A stretch of 64,000 nucleotides of DNA from a virus, in the IMG/VR virus record IMGVR_UViG_3300044700_000691, positions 1 to 64,000 of that record. One strand, written 5' to 3'. A model generated the notes under the pieces. It saw only the letters and a program-made list of their open reading frames with translations, made no database searches and was not told the origin of the DNA. Below are positions 43,859-52,543 of this stretch, in pieces. Numbering within the stretch: the stretch's first letter is position 1; each line of letters begins with the position of its first letter. The translations under genes were made by a program, and so were the position numbers.

Positions 43859-46426
43859 TTAAAACATTTTAAGTAAGTCGCTAGCAGTCACCGAACCTCC
43901 AAAGAAATTTGGTCTATACGATGGATCGGCATCCAGTTTTTCAAATTCAGATTTGATTAATTGTGCTTCTCCAGGAGATGGATAAAAACTAATTGAGCCA
44001 GTTGTTGCTACATTGCCGGCTGTACGTTTATAATTATTTTCATACTCTTTAAGGGCACTCTTAAGTTTAGATTTAATTGATTCATATTCCATGTCCTGTG
44101 TCATTACCGCAGCTAACATATACCATAGTCCGCCGTGTTGCCAGTCGGTTCCGACTCTTTCTGAAATTACTTCTTGAATAGTGGCATCGGCTGGTAATTC
44201 GGTCATCATACCTGCATCTGAAATTGGAGAAGATATTCCCATTTGTTTTAGGGTAGCATCGACTGCTTCTTGATTAGCAATAGTAGCTTCACTACTAACT
44301 CCAGCTGCAACAAAATCTTGTTTTGGGCCGTTTTTAACTAGTGCACTATCCTTAGATGGAACGGTTGCGGCTAGCGCAAGTTCGTCTATTGCTTTATTTA
44401 CGTGACTTTGACAAATATCAACATAGCTAAGAGGACCTACTATTGCATTACCTCTTTTTGCTTTTTCTAATTCTTGTGATATTTCATCTGCTGCCGTAGT
44501 AGGTGTAGCATCTTCTGCCTCTAACAAAAACTGAGATCGACTTAGGATAAATTTAGTAGATTCCTTTTTTAAACCTAACGTACCCAATGCCTCAATACCT
44601 CCCATATCGCCTTGACCTAACTCTGCAATTGGACATCTAAGCGGAGCACCAATTACGTTTTTAGCAATAATTAGTTTATTTCGCATAACTCTACTTTTTC
44701 TAAGAGCTTGTGACCAGGTTCCTCCAACTTTTGCTAAATCGTCAAACCTTTTAATTGCACTAGATCCAGCTTTTGCAATATCAGCATATACCTCTGGATT
44801 TTTTGCAAAAAGTCTATACATTCCAACTACACCTGGGCCAGCTTCTTCTAATTTGGCTAGCGCCGCGGGGTTAGACAAAATTCCATTAAAAAATTTACTT
44901 AATTTGGCTGGATCATCTGAAATCTCTGCAACCAATCTAGCACTAAAGTTTGCACCTTTTTTAGTTGATATTTCAGCTGCATTGCCAGTTAATCTAATTA
45001 AATCATCGGCTGGTAAATCGCTAATACGTTTCATTCCAGCAAATAGCGCCTCAGCTTTACGACCCTCCATCCAAGCAGATTTAAGCTTTTCAATTTGGCT
45101 AAGGTCGCTTGCTGTAAGAGGAACACCGTCAACTTTTTTAATTTCTTTCCATACAGAAATATATTCATCCCAACCTTTTTCTAAGAATTTGTCTAGATCC
45201 TTTCCTCCTGTTTTAAGAAGATCATCACTAATTTTAAGATTTGAATTTATAACGTCAATTAGTCTGCCGCCTTTAACAAAGCGCCCTGCTCCAGGTAATC
45301 CCTTTTCAATACGAGTTTGAAGAATTCCTTCAATACGTTTAACTTCTGCCATATTACCTGCGGCTTTTGCTGCAGTTAATTCAGACATTTTAGTTACTAC
45401 TCCAGCATCATTAACTACATCTGCTCCGATCTTAGTAACAATATCACTTCCAGTATCTGCTACTTTACTGGCATCTCCACTCTTGATTGCAGCTGTAATA
45501 TCATCTGAACCCTTAGTTGTAAGAGCTGCCATATCATCAATTGCAGAATCTAGATTTTTGGTAATTGGCGTAACTGCCGTGTCTAGCCATTTTCCAAGCT
45601 TTTTACCAAGCCCGCCGAATAACATACTTACTGGCCATGATCTCAATAGTGCTTCAATGCCTCGACCTACTCCTTTTGCAAGGTTTATAAAAAATGTAAT
45701 AACTGGCTTTGCTCCAGAAAATATCTGTAAGAATTTAGCAAGTGTTGTAGGATCTTCTTTGGCAAGAGCCTTAACAATGCCTGCGTCAGCTTTACCTGTT
45801 TTAAATGCAACTTCAGCTAAATTGTTTATTTTCTTAAAGCCTTTTGCTAATTTTAATGCTTTGGCTGCATCACCAATTCCCGGTAGAGCTGCTGCAATTA
45901 CACTAATTAATGCTGATCCGTATTGACCTTCTAGTAAGTAAATTACCGCGTTTAGTCCATCTGCAACAATATCAATAGGAAAGCCAAAATATGAAGCTGG
46001 AATAAATCCAATAATATCTAATAATAAGTGTACGATACCTAGCGGCGAACCATTTTCGGTTAGGGCGTTCCAAATTGATCTAAGAGTATCAAAAAAGTCC
46101 TCGTTAACTGAATAGTAATGTTCAATTACTGAATCAAGGTTAAAATTAGATTCTGTAAATAGGGTAACACCAGTCGTTCCCATTGCATATAAAATATGCT
46201 CTAATTTAGAATTTTCAGAAAATCCAGACTGGCTAAGAGCAGCATCGTATCTTTGCGAATTTTCAATAAATTCATCTGATACTGATTCAGGCAAGACTGG
46301 TTTAATTGTGTCCAGCATTTGCATTAGGTCTGGACCAACTTCATTTAAGAAGTCAAATAGTGGATTAGAGTTATCAGATTCGTTAATTACAAATTGATCT
46401 CTACTTAAAATATATTTTGATGCCAT
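43859..46426 (-). CDS. 855-residue capsid-targeted protein with polymorphic-toxin-like region and second internal targeting motif
   Basis: N-terminus M-A-S-K-Y-I-L-S-R-D-Q-F-V-I-N-E/S; a near copy, T-K-F-I-L-S-R-S-Q-F-L-L-E/A, lies at about 622-636. Residues 130-195 (L-L-L-D-I-I-G-F-I-P ... V-I-Y-L-L-E-G-Q-Y-G-S-A-L ... A-L-P-G-I-G-D-A-A-K) follow the hydrophobic pretoxin linker pattern of polymorphic toxins. Ala/Lys-rich helices follow (about 195-600). Cleavage at both motifs would yield two products of about 620 and 220 residues. Late box 29 bases upstream. Possibly a membrane-active ejected protein. Confidence 0.75.
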   Translation of the reverse strand: MASKYILSRDQFVINESDNSNPLFDFLNEVGPDLMQMLDTIKPVLPESVSDEFIENSQRYDAALSQSGFSENSKLEHILYAMGTTGVTLFTESNFNLDSVIEHYYSVNEDFFDTLRSIWNALTENGSPLGIVHLLLDIIGFIPASYFGFPIDIVADGLNAVIYLLEGQYGSALISVIAAALPGIGDAAKALKLAKGFKKINNLAEVAFKTGKADAGIVKALAKEDPTTLAKFLQIFSGAKPVITFFINLAKGVGRGIEALLRSWPVSMLFGGLGKKLGKWLDTAVTPITKNLDSAIDDMAALTTKGSDDITAAIKSGDASKVADTGSDIVTKIGADVVNDAGVVTKMSELTAAKAAGNMAEVKRIEGILQTRIEKGLPGAGRFVKGGRLIDVINSNLKISDDLLKTGGKDLDKFLEKGWDEYISVWKEIKKVDGVPLTASDLSQIEKLKSAWMEGRKAEALFAGMKRISDLPADDLIRLTGNAAEISTKKGANFSARLVAEISDDPAKLSKFFNGILSNPAALAKLEEAGPGVVGMYRLFAKNPEVYADIAKAGSSAIKRFDDLAKVGGTWSQALRKSRVMRNKLIIAKNVIGAPLRCPIAELGQGDMGGIEALGTLGLKKESTKFILSRSQFLLEAEDATPTTAADEISQELEKAKRGNAIVGPLSYVDICQSHVNKAIDELALAATVPSKDSALVKNGPKQDFVAAGVSSEATIANQEAVDATLKQMGISSPISDAGMMTELPADATIQEVISERVGTDWQHGGLWYMLAAVMTQDMEYESIKSKLKSALKEYENNYKRTAGNVATTGSISFYPSPGEAQLIKSEFEKLDADPSYRPNFFGGSVTASDLLKMF

Positions 46427-46447
46427 TTAGTAGTAGGGCCATTTTTC

Positions 46448-46455
46448 TTTATTTA
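46448..46455 (-). promoter_or_regulatory. late promoter box
   Basis: Minus strand AGATAAATAAAGAAAAATG, 29 bases from the ATG at 46426. Confidence 0.7.
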
Positions 46456-47532
46456 TCTACACGGAAACAGGTTTGAAATACATTTAGAATAGATGGCAGC
46501 TCGGTCAGAGGGGCTAGAATCTTTAAAAAATGCTAAAATTTCTTCTAACTTATGTAAATCTGTAAATCCAAGAGCTTCATGGATACGATAGTCCATATAA
46601 GATACCGGTATTGCACCAAAAATAAGGCTTTCGTATACCCTGGCTGGATAAAATCCTCGCTCTAGATATAGATCCTTTGAGATATTTAGACTTATTGCTG
46701 AACCTGCATATTCATTCCAAATATCAGATCGGTCAGTTCTCTTTATTAATTTAATATTCTTTTCTTGAAAATCACTAGTTAGGGCCGGATCAAGTTTACC
46801 AGCAATTGCAACATCGTATTTTTTACCAGTGAATGATTTAAAATCAGCAGACGTCTTTATTGCATCAACCACAATTGGATTTTTAGCATGACCTACTTTA
46901 TAATTACCAAATGAAATATTTCCATAATAAAATACTTTGTCATTTCTTTCAAATCTGTCAGTTTCGTCTAACCATACCTTTTCACAGGCTTTAATAAAAT
47001 CCTTTGATACATTTGGATAGTCTATTGATGGAATTTCAAATGTTATTCCTTGAGATTTACAAAAATCAACAAATTCTGGATCAAGTGAAAGATCTGTATC
47101 TAATATTACAACTTTATTGGCTTGACCAGTTTGAATTGCTGCTTTAATAAGAAGTTCAAACTGTCGCGCATCAGTTAACTGTTTAGTTAAGGTTGAAAGA
47201 TTTCTAAATCTGGCTTTTAGGAAAATTTTATCGTATCTGCCCTTTTCAATATTTTCAGCAACTTTAGCAAATCCTAAATTATAGGACCTGATTCTTTCTT
47301 TAGTAAACTTTTCAAATACTGGAGTAACTGGGCTGGTTGGCCAAATTGGAGACTTTTGAGTTGCGCCAACTTGATCGTGTGATAAGTATGAATAAAAATC
47401 TACCTTATCAATATGGTGATGATTACACAATTGATCTATTAAACCAATTTGGTAAAAAGTATGTCCTGGTATATCAGTTGAAAAATCTCCAAGATATCCA
47501 AAATATGCATATAGTGCAGCTGGCGTGTTCAT
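46453..47532 (-). CDS. glycosyltransferase-like protein (GT-B type, T4 BGT-like?)
   Basis: 359 residues from M-N-T-P-A-A-L-Y; nine upstream codons belong to a longer frame. Two Rossmann-like halves: V-V-I-L-D-T-D-L-S-L-D-P in the first; Y-D-V-A-I-A-G-K-L and R-V-Y-E-S-L-I-F-G-A-I-P-V-S in the second. The last block resembles the sugar-nucleotide site of GT-B enzymes and, loosely, the R-V-W-E-T-M of T4 beta-glucosyltransferase. Target may be DNA bases or virion/host glycan. Adjacent to an FkbM methyltransferase. Confidence 0.6.
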   Translation of the reverse strand: MNTPAALYAYFGYLGDFSTDIPGHTFYQIGLIDQLCNHHHIDKVDFYSYLSHDQVGATQKSPIWPTSPVTPVFEKFTKERIRSYNLGFAKVAENIEKGRYDKIFLKARFRNLSTLTKQLTDARQFELLIKAAIQTGQANKVVILDTDLSLDPEFVDFCKSQGITFEIPSIDYPNVSKDFIKACEKVWLDETDRFERNDKVFYYGNISFGNYKVGHAKNPIVVDAIKTSADFKSFTGKKYDVAIAGKLDPALTSDFQEKNIKLIKRTDRSDIWNEYAGSAISLNISKDLYLERGFYPARVYESLIFGAIPVSYMDYRIHEALGFTDLHKLEEILAFFKDSSPSDRAAIYSKCISNLFPCR

Positions 47533-47538
47533 ATCTTT

Positions 47539-47545
47539 ATTATAC
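47539..47545 (-). promoter_or_regulatory. probable middle promoter box
   Basis: Minus strand TTGTATAATAAAGATATG, next to the ATG at 47532. Confidence 0.4.
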
Positions 47546-47566
47546 AATAGTTTCATCATAAGATTA

Positions 47567-47595
47567 CAAAAAAAGCCGAGTATTACTCGGCTTTA
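47567..47595 (-). terminator. intrinsic terminator
   Basis: Minus strand AAAGCCGAG-taata-CTCGGCTTT then TTTTG, between the methyltransferase and the glycosyltransferase genes. Confidence 0.88.
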
Positions 47596-47613
47596 ATAAA
47601 AAGTTAATTTAGA

Positions 47614-48432
47614 TTAGCCTCTCTTTACTGCAGCAAAGTGAGTAATCCAGGTTTTAGTGTTTTCAACATTTGGACATACATAAATGTCATCAAAGTTGGC
47701 TTTAAAAATATCTAAGATTTCATTAAATTTTTCAACTCGGCCTTTAGATAAGTTACGATAGTGGAAGTGGTATTCAATAATTGCGATTCTGATATTTGAC
47801 CAATCCTCTACAGATTTAATCAAGTCATATTCTAAGCCTTCAACATCCATTTTTAGGCAAGTTGCCTCTTTAAGAGCATCTTTAAAGTTTTTAGCTGGAA
47901 CTGTTACTTGAGTACGGCCTCTAACTGGAAGCAGTGAGTGTTTGCCTGAATCCCATGCTAAAAAGAAATCTACATTTTTTGTATCATCATCTGATACAAG
48001 TGCAGCTTCAATCATTTCGCATCGATCAGCTACGCCATTTTCTCCAAGATTAAGTTCAGCAAACTCAATATTATTATGGAAAGGCTCATATGACAAAACC
48101 TTCTTGATACGAGGAAACTGTGTTAAGAGTCTAGTTGCAAAAATGCCGATATGCCCGCCTGCATCTAACCAAACGTCTTCCTGATCTAAATTTTCTAGTT
48201 GAAATTGATGACCATTAGTATTCCAATCGGTTCTAAATAGTGGACTAAAGTATTCCCCGCCTGTAGCAGTTTTACTGATGTTTTGATTAATATTGTATTT
48301 AACTTCATCTTCTGATCTTACGAATAAACTGTAATTGAAATAGGGTGTGTCTTTTTTAGTATGGATTAAGAGTCCGCGTTCTCTAGCTTCTTCTAAACTA
48401 ATCAATACATCTGCTGTTTTCTGTTTTGCCAT
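47614..48432 (-). CDS. FkbM-family methyltransferase
   Basis: 272 residues. S-adenosylmethionine site D-A-G-G-H-I-G-I-F-A near 93-102, then S-Y-E-P-F-H-N-N and L-K-M-D-V-E-G-L-E-Y, the FkbM signature. FkbM enzymes O-methylate sugars and other hydroxyls. Next to a glycosyltransferase-like gene: the pair may decorate a sugar. GTATAATA box upstream. Confidence 0.85.
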   Translation of the reverse strand: MAKQKTADVLISLEEARERGLLIHTKKDTPYFNYSLFVRSEDEVKYNINQNISKTATGGEYFSPLFRTDWNTNGHQFQLENLDQEDVWLDAGGHIGIFATRLLTQFPRIKKVLSYEPFHNNIEFAELNLGENGVADRCEMIEAALVSDDDTKNVDFFLAWDSGKHSLLPVRGRTQVTVPAKNFKDALKEATCLKMDVEGLEYDLIKSVEDWSNIRIAIIEYHFHYRNLSKGRVEKFNEILDIFKANFDDIYVCPNVENTKTWITHFAAVKRG

Positions 48433-48458
48433 GTTACTACTTTAAGTATGTTTAGAAT

Positions 48459-48465
48459 ATTATAC
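48459..48465 (-). promoter_or_regulatory. probable middle promoter box
   Basis: Minus strand TTAGTATAATATTCTAAAC, about 27 bases from the ATG at 48432. Confidence 0.45.
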
Positions 48466-48472
48466 TAATAAA

Positions 48473-48496
48473 AAAGCCCGAGTTACCTCAGGCTTT
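48473..48496 (-). terminator. intrinsic terminator
   Basis: Minus strand AAAGCCTGAG-gtaa-CTCGGGCTTT then TTT, closing the 555-residue gene's transcript. Confidence 0.85.
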
Positions 48497-48522
48497 AAAA
48501 AAATATTTAGGTATTCTAAAAA

Positions 48523-50190
48523 TTACATAGTTTCAACTTCTGGCGTAATCTCCTTTTCTGGAGCAGTTTTACCATTACTTAGTTGATATTCTTTAGACGC
48601 AGTGTCTACTCCAGAGATTTCAACTGGTTCGCCTTCATGCATTACTTTATCACCAATCGAAAATGCTGTACCAGCTTCTCCAATAATTGGGTCAGTCTCT
48701 AAACTATCATCTAGTGTAAGATATTCGTCTTTAAGACCTACTATACTTGAGTTAATTGTATGCTTAAGAGTTTCAAGTTGATCTTGAGTTTCTTCGTCAG
48801 CTTCAGCAATTACTGAATCTAATTGTTCAATAGACTCTTCTAATTTAGCAATATCAGATTTAATTACTAATTTTCTTTCATTAACACTTTTAATAAATTC
48901 TTGTCTTTCAGAAAGTTGGATTGCAAAAAGATCGCTTACGTCATAGTTAAAAGTTTCAGCAACATATTTGTGGAAACCTAGCGTATCGTATTTTCTAAGA
49001 CCTTGTCTGTCTAAAACAAAGATACCAGATTTTTCAGTATTGATTGCATAGCTTTGTGCACCTTCAGTAACAAATCTTTGAACGAATTCAAATTGAGCAA
49101 CCATATTTGCATTTTCTAAAATCTTTGCAACATTTTGCTTAAACGCAATTGTTTCAACAACTAGAGTTTTATAAATTTCTGAGCTATTTAAGTCTTCTGC
49201 GATATTACCATTGATTTCAAATGAAACTTCGCCTTCTGGAGAAACTTTAAATGCAATAGTATTTGCTTTACCTTTAGCTTCAACTCCATGTTCAGTTGGT
49301 TTAAAACCTAATTCTGTGTAAGCCTTTGCAGTTTGAGCAAATTCATCTTCTTGAGGAATTGATGCGAATGGAACCATTTCAGCTTCTTCTTCATCATTCA
49401 TATCAATAATATGGTTTTCAATTAACACTCTAACTCCCTTAGCAGTTTTAGTATAAATTCCAATTACTGGGTTAATTTTAGTAGAACCGTTACCTGAACC
49501 TAAACTAAATCCTCCATTTTGAGAAGATTCAAATTGAGCAAGTCTATTTAATAGGTTTTTAATAACTGGCTGTGCAGTAGCTTCAGCAAGAATCATAGTT
49601 AAGGCATCAACTGAAGTTCTACCTTCAAGTATAGCGGTTTCTAATTTTTCAGAAACTTTAGCATAGTATGCATTTGGAGCTTTCTTTAAATCTGCAATAG
49701 TATTAAAGATTGCAAGAGTTGCTCTATTTTCGGCAACATATTTAGTTAAGTCTGCAACTACAGCTTTAACGGTTGAATCAAATGAAAACGGAGAAAGTTT
49801 TGCAATAACTGATTCTATTACAATTGGCTCTGAATTTACAGAAGCATATTTCTCAATACCAGAAATAATAGTCTTAAGGATAGGATCAGCGTATGCGGCA
49901 GATTCTTTGATTTGAGCAATCTTAGGAAGAATTGCTGCACCATTTTCAATCATTTTTAACTTTTTGGCCGGTGTGTTTGACAATTCGTTAAATTTCTTAA
50001 CGATTGCATCAAGCTCACTATTTTGTAATTTTTCACTAACTTCAGCTAGATCGGCTAGTGCCTGCTCGATGTCGCCAGAAGCAGTAACGTTGGCTTCAAT
50101 GCCAGCGACGAACATCTGTAGCATTCTGCTCTCAGATACAGCGGTAGCTGTTTTTAATTCTTTGATTAAGTTTTTTGTTAAGTCGTTCAT
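48523..50190 (-). CDS. large helical late protein, probable virion protein, unknown
   Basis: 555 residues, acidic, mostly helical with a Gly/Ser-rich hinge near 228-236 and a long coiled coil (about 430-480). The start M-N-D-L-T-K-N-L-I-K-E only loosely fits the targeting pattern. TAAATAAT box 28 bases upstream and its own terminator indicate strong late expression. Not recognised as the major capsid protein. Confidence 0.65.
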   Translation of the reverse strand: MNDLTKNLIKELKTATAVSESRMLQMFVAGIEANVTASGDIEQALADLAEVSEKLQNSELDAIVKKFNELSNTPAKKLKMIENGAAILPKIAQIKESAAYADPILKTIISGIEKYASVNSEPIVIESVIAKLSPFSFDSTVKAVVADLTKYVAENRATLAIFNTIADLKKAPNAYYAKVSEKLETAILEGRTSVDALTMILAEATAQPVIKNLLNRLAQFESSQNGGFSLGSGNGSTKINPVIGIYTKTAKGVRVLIENHIIDMNDEEEAEMVPFASIPQEDEFAQTAKAYTELGFKPTEHGVEAKGKANTIAFKVSPEGEVSFEINGNIAEDLNSSEIYKTLVVETIAFKQNVAKILENANMVAQFEFVQRFVTEGAQSYAINTEKSGIFVLDRQGLRKYDTLGFHKYVAETFNYDVSDLFAIQLSERQEFIKSVNERKLVIKSDIAKLEESIEQLDSVIAEADEETQDQLETLKHTINSSIVGLKDEYLTLDDSLETDPIIGEAGTAFSIGDKVMHEGEPVEISGVDTASKEYQLSNGKTAPEKEITPEVETM

Positions 50191-50210
50191 TATTCGACGA
50201 TCTATTTTTT

Positions 50211-50218
50211 ATTATTTA
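50211..50218 (-). promoter_or_regulatory. late promoter box
   Basis: Minus strand CAGATAAATAATAAAAAAT, 28 bases from the ATG at 50190. Confidence 0.7.
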
Positions 50219-50253
50219 TCTGTGTAGTTTAATACGAATACACCAAATTAAAA

Positions 50254-52287
50254 CTATTGAAGAAGTTCACTTGACCCATACTGTTCACCGCTGTCAAACC
50301 GTGGTTTTCTTGGATATCGTACTGGTGAAGATTGTCTAATAGGATTAGTATTTGTTCTTGGAATATCTTCAACATTACCAGCTGGCTGCGATACTATGTC
50401 TTTAACCGAAGATGTTTTAAGTTTGGCATTTTCTGACTCAAGCTCAGTTATTCTAACCTTTAGCGATTCTACAGTATCTGTCAAATCTGATTCAGCTCTG
50501 GCTTTACTTAGTTGCTGAGCATTTTCTGTGTCTGCTGTTGAAATCTCATCTGATTTATACCACTTTCCAGTATATAGGGCAGAACGGCTGCCGTCTTTAC
50601 CTACGGTAACTATATAGAATTTAGCATCATCTAGGTTTTGAATTTTAGCCGTGATTGCAGAATCTACCTTAAATAATATTTCACCAAGATCAATATTTGC
50701 TTGAGCAGGGTCAGTAACATTGGCAACCGTTACCTTCGATGCAGCTGAGCCAAATACTAGTTCAAATCTACTAAATTGAGTTAAATCCATATTGTTTAAT
50801 CTAACCGCGCCTTGATTAGTAGTCGATTCAGTTTTTACCTGAAACATAAATGTGTTATCGAACGGCGTTACTGCAATTGATAGTAAACCTTGACCGTATG
50901 AAAGATTTGATACTTTGCCAGATCTTACTAGGTGATTTTTTTGAGATATTGCAATTGAATTTCTAACATAGAAAACTGGCACATATTGAGTAACTGTGTT
51001 TGTTATTACAGTAGGTTGAACTGCGGCGACAGCCGGTTGTTGAATTGCAGCAGGTTTAACCATTGATGGATCATTAAACACTTGAACTGAATCTGTTAAT
51101 TTTTTAACAATCACATTTGATATTTTATATGAATTTGGTTTATCTGCAAGATCCAATTTAAGTAGAGATTTTCCGTATTTGTTTGGATTAACTACAGTTA
51201 GGGATGCTGTTCTGATAATTTGTTCGTTAGTTACTCTATTTACAAGTCTAACTGAATAGTCTACGACCATTGTCACAGCTTCATTTGCATTCTTAAGAAT
51301 TGGTCTAAATATTAAAGGCTCATCAAAGTTAGTTTCTTGAAAAAACGTTGCATCACCGCTTTTAATAAAAGAGGATCCAATTTGTTCAAAGATAGTTAAT
51401 TGGTGAAAAATTATCCAGTCTTGACCAGTTCTTTTTTCAAGAATTCCGATAAACTCTTCTGGAAAACCCTGATCCCAAGTTGCAAAAAATTCTAAATAGT
51501 CGCCGTCTATAGCTTCTCTAACCTTTGCTCCAACCAGATCAAAGTCGTTTCCTTGTGAAATTTGTGCATTATACGCTTGTGTAATATCAATTGTAGTATA
51601 AATTTCATCTTGAGTCGCTAGGTCTGGCCCAAATGCACACTCAAATAAATTTACAGTAATTGGATTATCTTTAACTAAACCTATACCATTTGTAATTTGG
51701 TAAGCAAACGTATTTGCCTGGTTTGGCGAAGTATAGAAAGCCTCATCCATATTTTTTATAGATGGGACAATTATATCAATATATCGATCATATAGGGTAT
51801 TTCCAATAATAAGCGGCCGTGTAGTGTAGAGAAGAACATCGCCGAGGGTTGTTGCATTTAATAAAATATTTGCTAAAATCAGTGAATTACCATTGTTCAT
51901 GTCCTGTCTAATTGATAGGACCATATTGGTAAACTCTGTGAATTGAAAGCCGGTTGCAATATAAAATCTAACTCTATCTGCTATAATTGATCCACCTGGA
52001 ACAACAGTTTCGGTTAATGTTGTATCGTATTCAGTATAGTTTGGACTGTTTTCTGAATCAAGATATACAAAGCGGCCTCCATTAGTTGCCTGAGGAATGA
52101 CAGTTAAGTCTTTAATGTTTCCAGTTTCATATAGTGCAGAATCTGGATTATACATGAATATTTCGTTATCACCATTCTTTAATGTATAAAATGGTGAAGT
52201 TATTATGATTGGATTAGATGGTGATAGAGACTCGTATTGATACTCTAGCAAACAATATTCCGTTAACTTAATAAATCTAGATTGCAT
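50254..52287 (-). CDS. large structural protein, probably tail or baseplate
   Basis: 677 residues, beta-rich for the first 560, then a coiled coil (about 585-630) and a Pro/Arg-rich tail. Composition and its location in the baseplate cluster suggest a tail, baseplate or fibre protein. Family not recognised. No late box immediately upstream; probably transcribed with 52315-53593. Confidence 0.6.
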   Translation of the reverse strand: MQSRFIKLTEYCLLEYQYESLSPSNPIIITSPFYTLKNGDNEIFMYNPDSALYETGNIKDLTVIPQATNGGRFVYLDSENSPNYTEYDTTLTETVVPGGSIIADRVRFYIATGFQFTEFTNMVLSIRQDMNNGNSLILANILLNATTLGDVLLYTTRPLIIGNTLYDRYIDIIVPSIKNMDEAFYTSPNQANTFAYQITNGIGLVKDNPITVNLFECAFGPDLATQDEIYTTIDITQAYNAQISQGNDFDLVGAKVREAIDGDYLEFFATWDQGFPEEFIGILEKRTGQDWIIFHQLTIFEQIGSSFIKSGDATFFQETNFDEPLIFRPILKNANEAVTMVVDYSVRLVNRVTNEQIIRTASLTVVNPNKYGKSLLKLDLADKPNSYKISNVIVKKLTDSVQVFNDPSMVKPAAIQQPAVAAVQPTVITNTVTQYVPVFYVRNSIAISQKNHLVRSGKVSNLSYGQGLLSIAVTPFDNTFMFQVKTESTTNQGAVRLNNMDLTQFSRFELVFGSAASKVTVANVTDPAQANIDLGEILFKVDSAITAKIQNLDDAKFYIVTVGKDGSRSALYTGKWYKSDEISTADTENAQQLSKARAESDLTDTVESLKVRITELESENAKLKTSSVKDIVSQPAGNVEDIPRTNTNPIRQSSPVRYPRKPRFDSGEQYGSSELLQ

Positions 52288-52314
52288 TTTTGCTCTATAC
52301 TAATTTTTATGGAC

Positions 52315-52539
52315 TTACGATAAAAGTTCGTTTAACGTAATTTTTTTATCGACTATTCCTATATTATCTATTAGCATGTGTTCGCGATCTCTTAGCGACT
52401 CTAGTCTGCTCAATAATAAATCTTTTTGTAATTCTAGGTTAGAAGCCATCATTTCAAGCCTTTCTAATTCTTCAAATATTTGAGAATATTCAAGGACGAT
52501 ACCCTTTGCTTCAATTTTGATATTTGTTGGTATTTCCAT
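52315..52539 (-). CDS. small coiled-coil protein
   Basis: 74 residues forming one coiled coil (E-R-L-E-M-M-A-S-N-L-E-L-Q-K-D-L-L-L). Tail assembly or chaperone role is possible from position only. Four bases after the 349-residue gene. Confidence 0.62.
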   Translation of the reverse strand: MEIPTNIKIEAKGIVLEYSQIFEELERLEMMASNLELQKDLLLSRLESLRDREHMLIDNIGIVDKKITLNELLS

Positions 52540-52543
52540 ATTA

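Noticed and set aside
44853-45926. Two long plus-strand frames opposite the 855-residue gene
   Set aside because: Low-complexity shadows of an Ala/Lys-rich coding strand; the minus frame is continuous and has a late box.
48523-50190. Major capsid protein
   Set aside because: Strong late expression signals, but sequence layout (helical, coiled coil at the end) does not fit HK97-fold major capsid proteins.
48523-50190. Twentieth member of the capsid-targeted family
   Set aside because: M-N-D-L-T-K-N-L-I-K-E has I-K-E but lacks the aromatic F/Y-x-x-F/W core of the other leaders.
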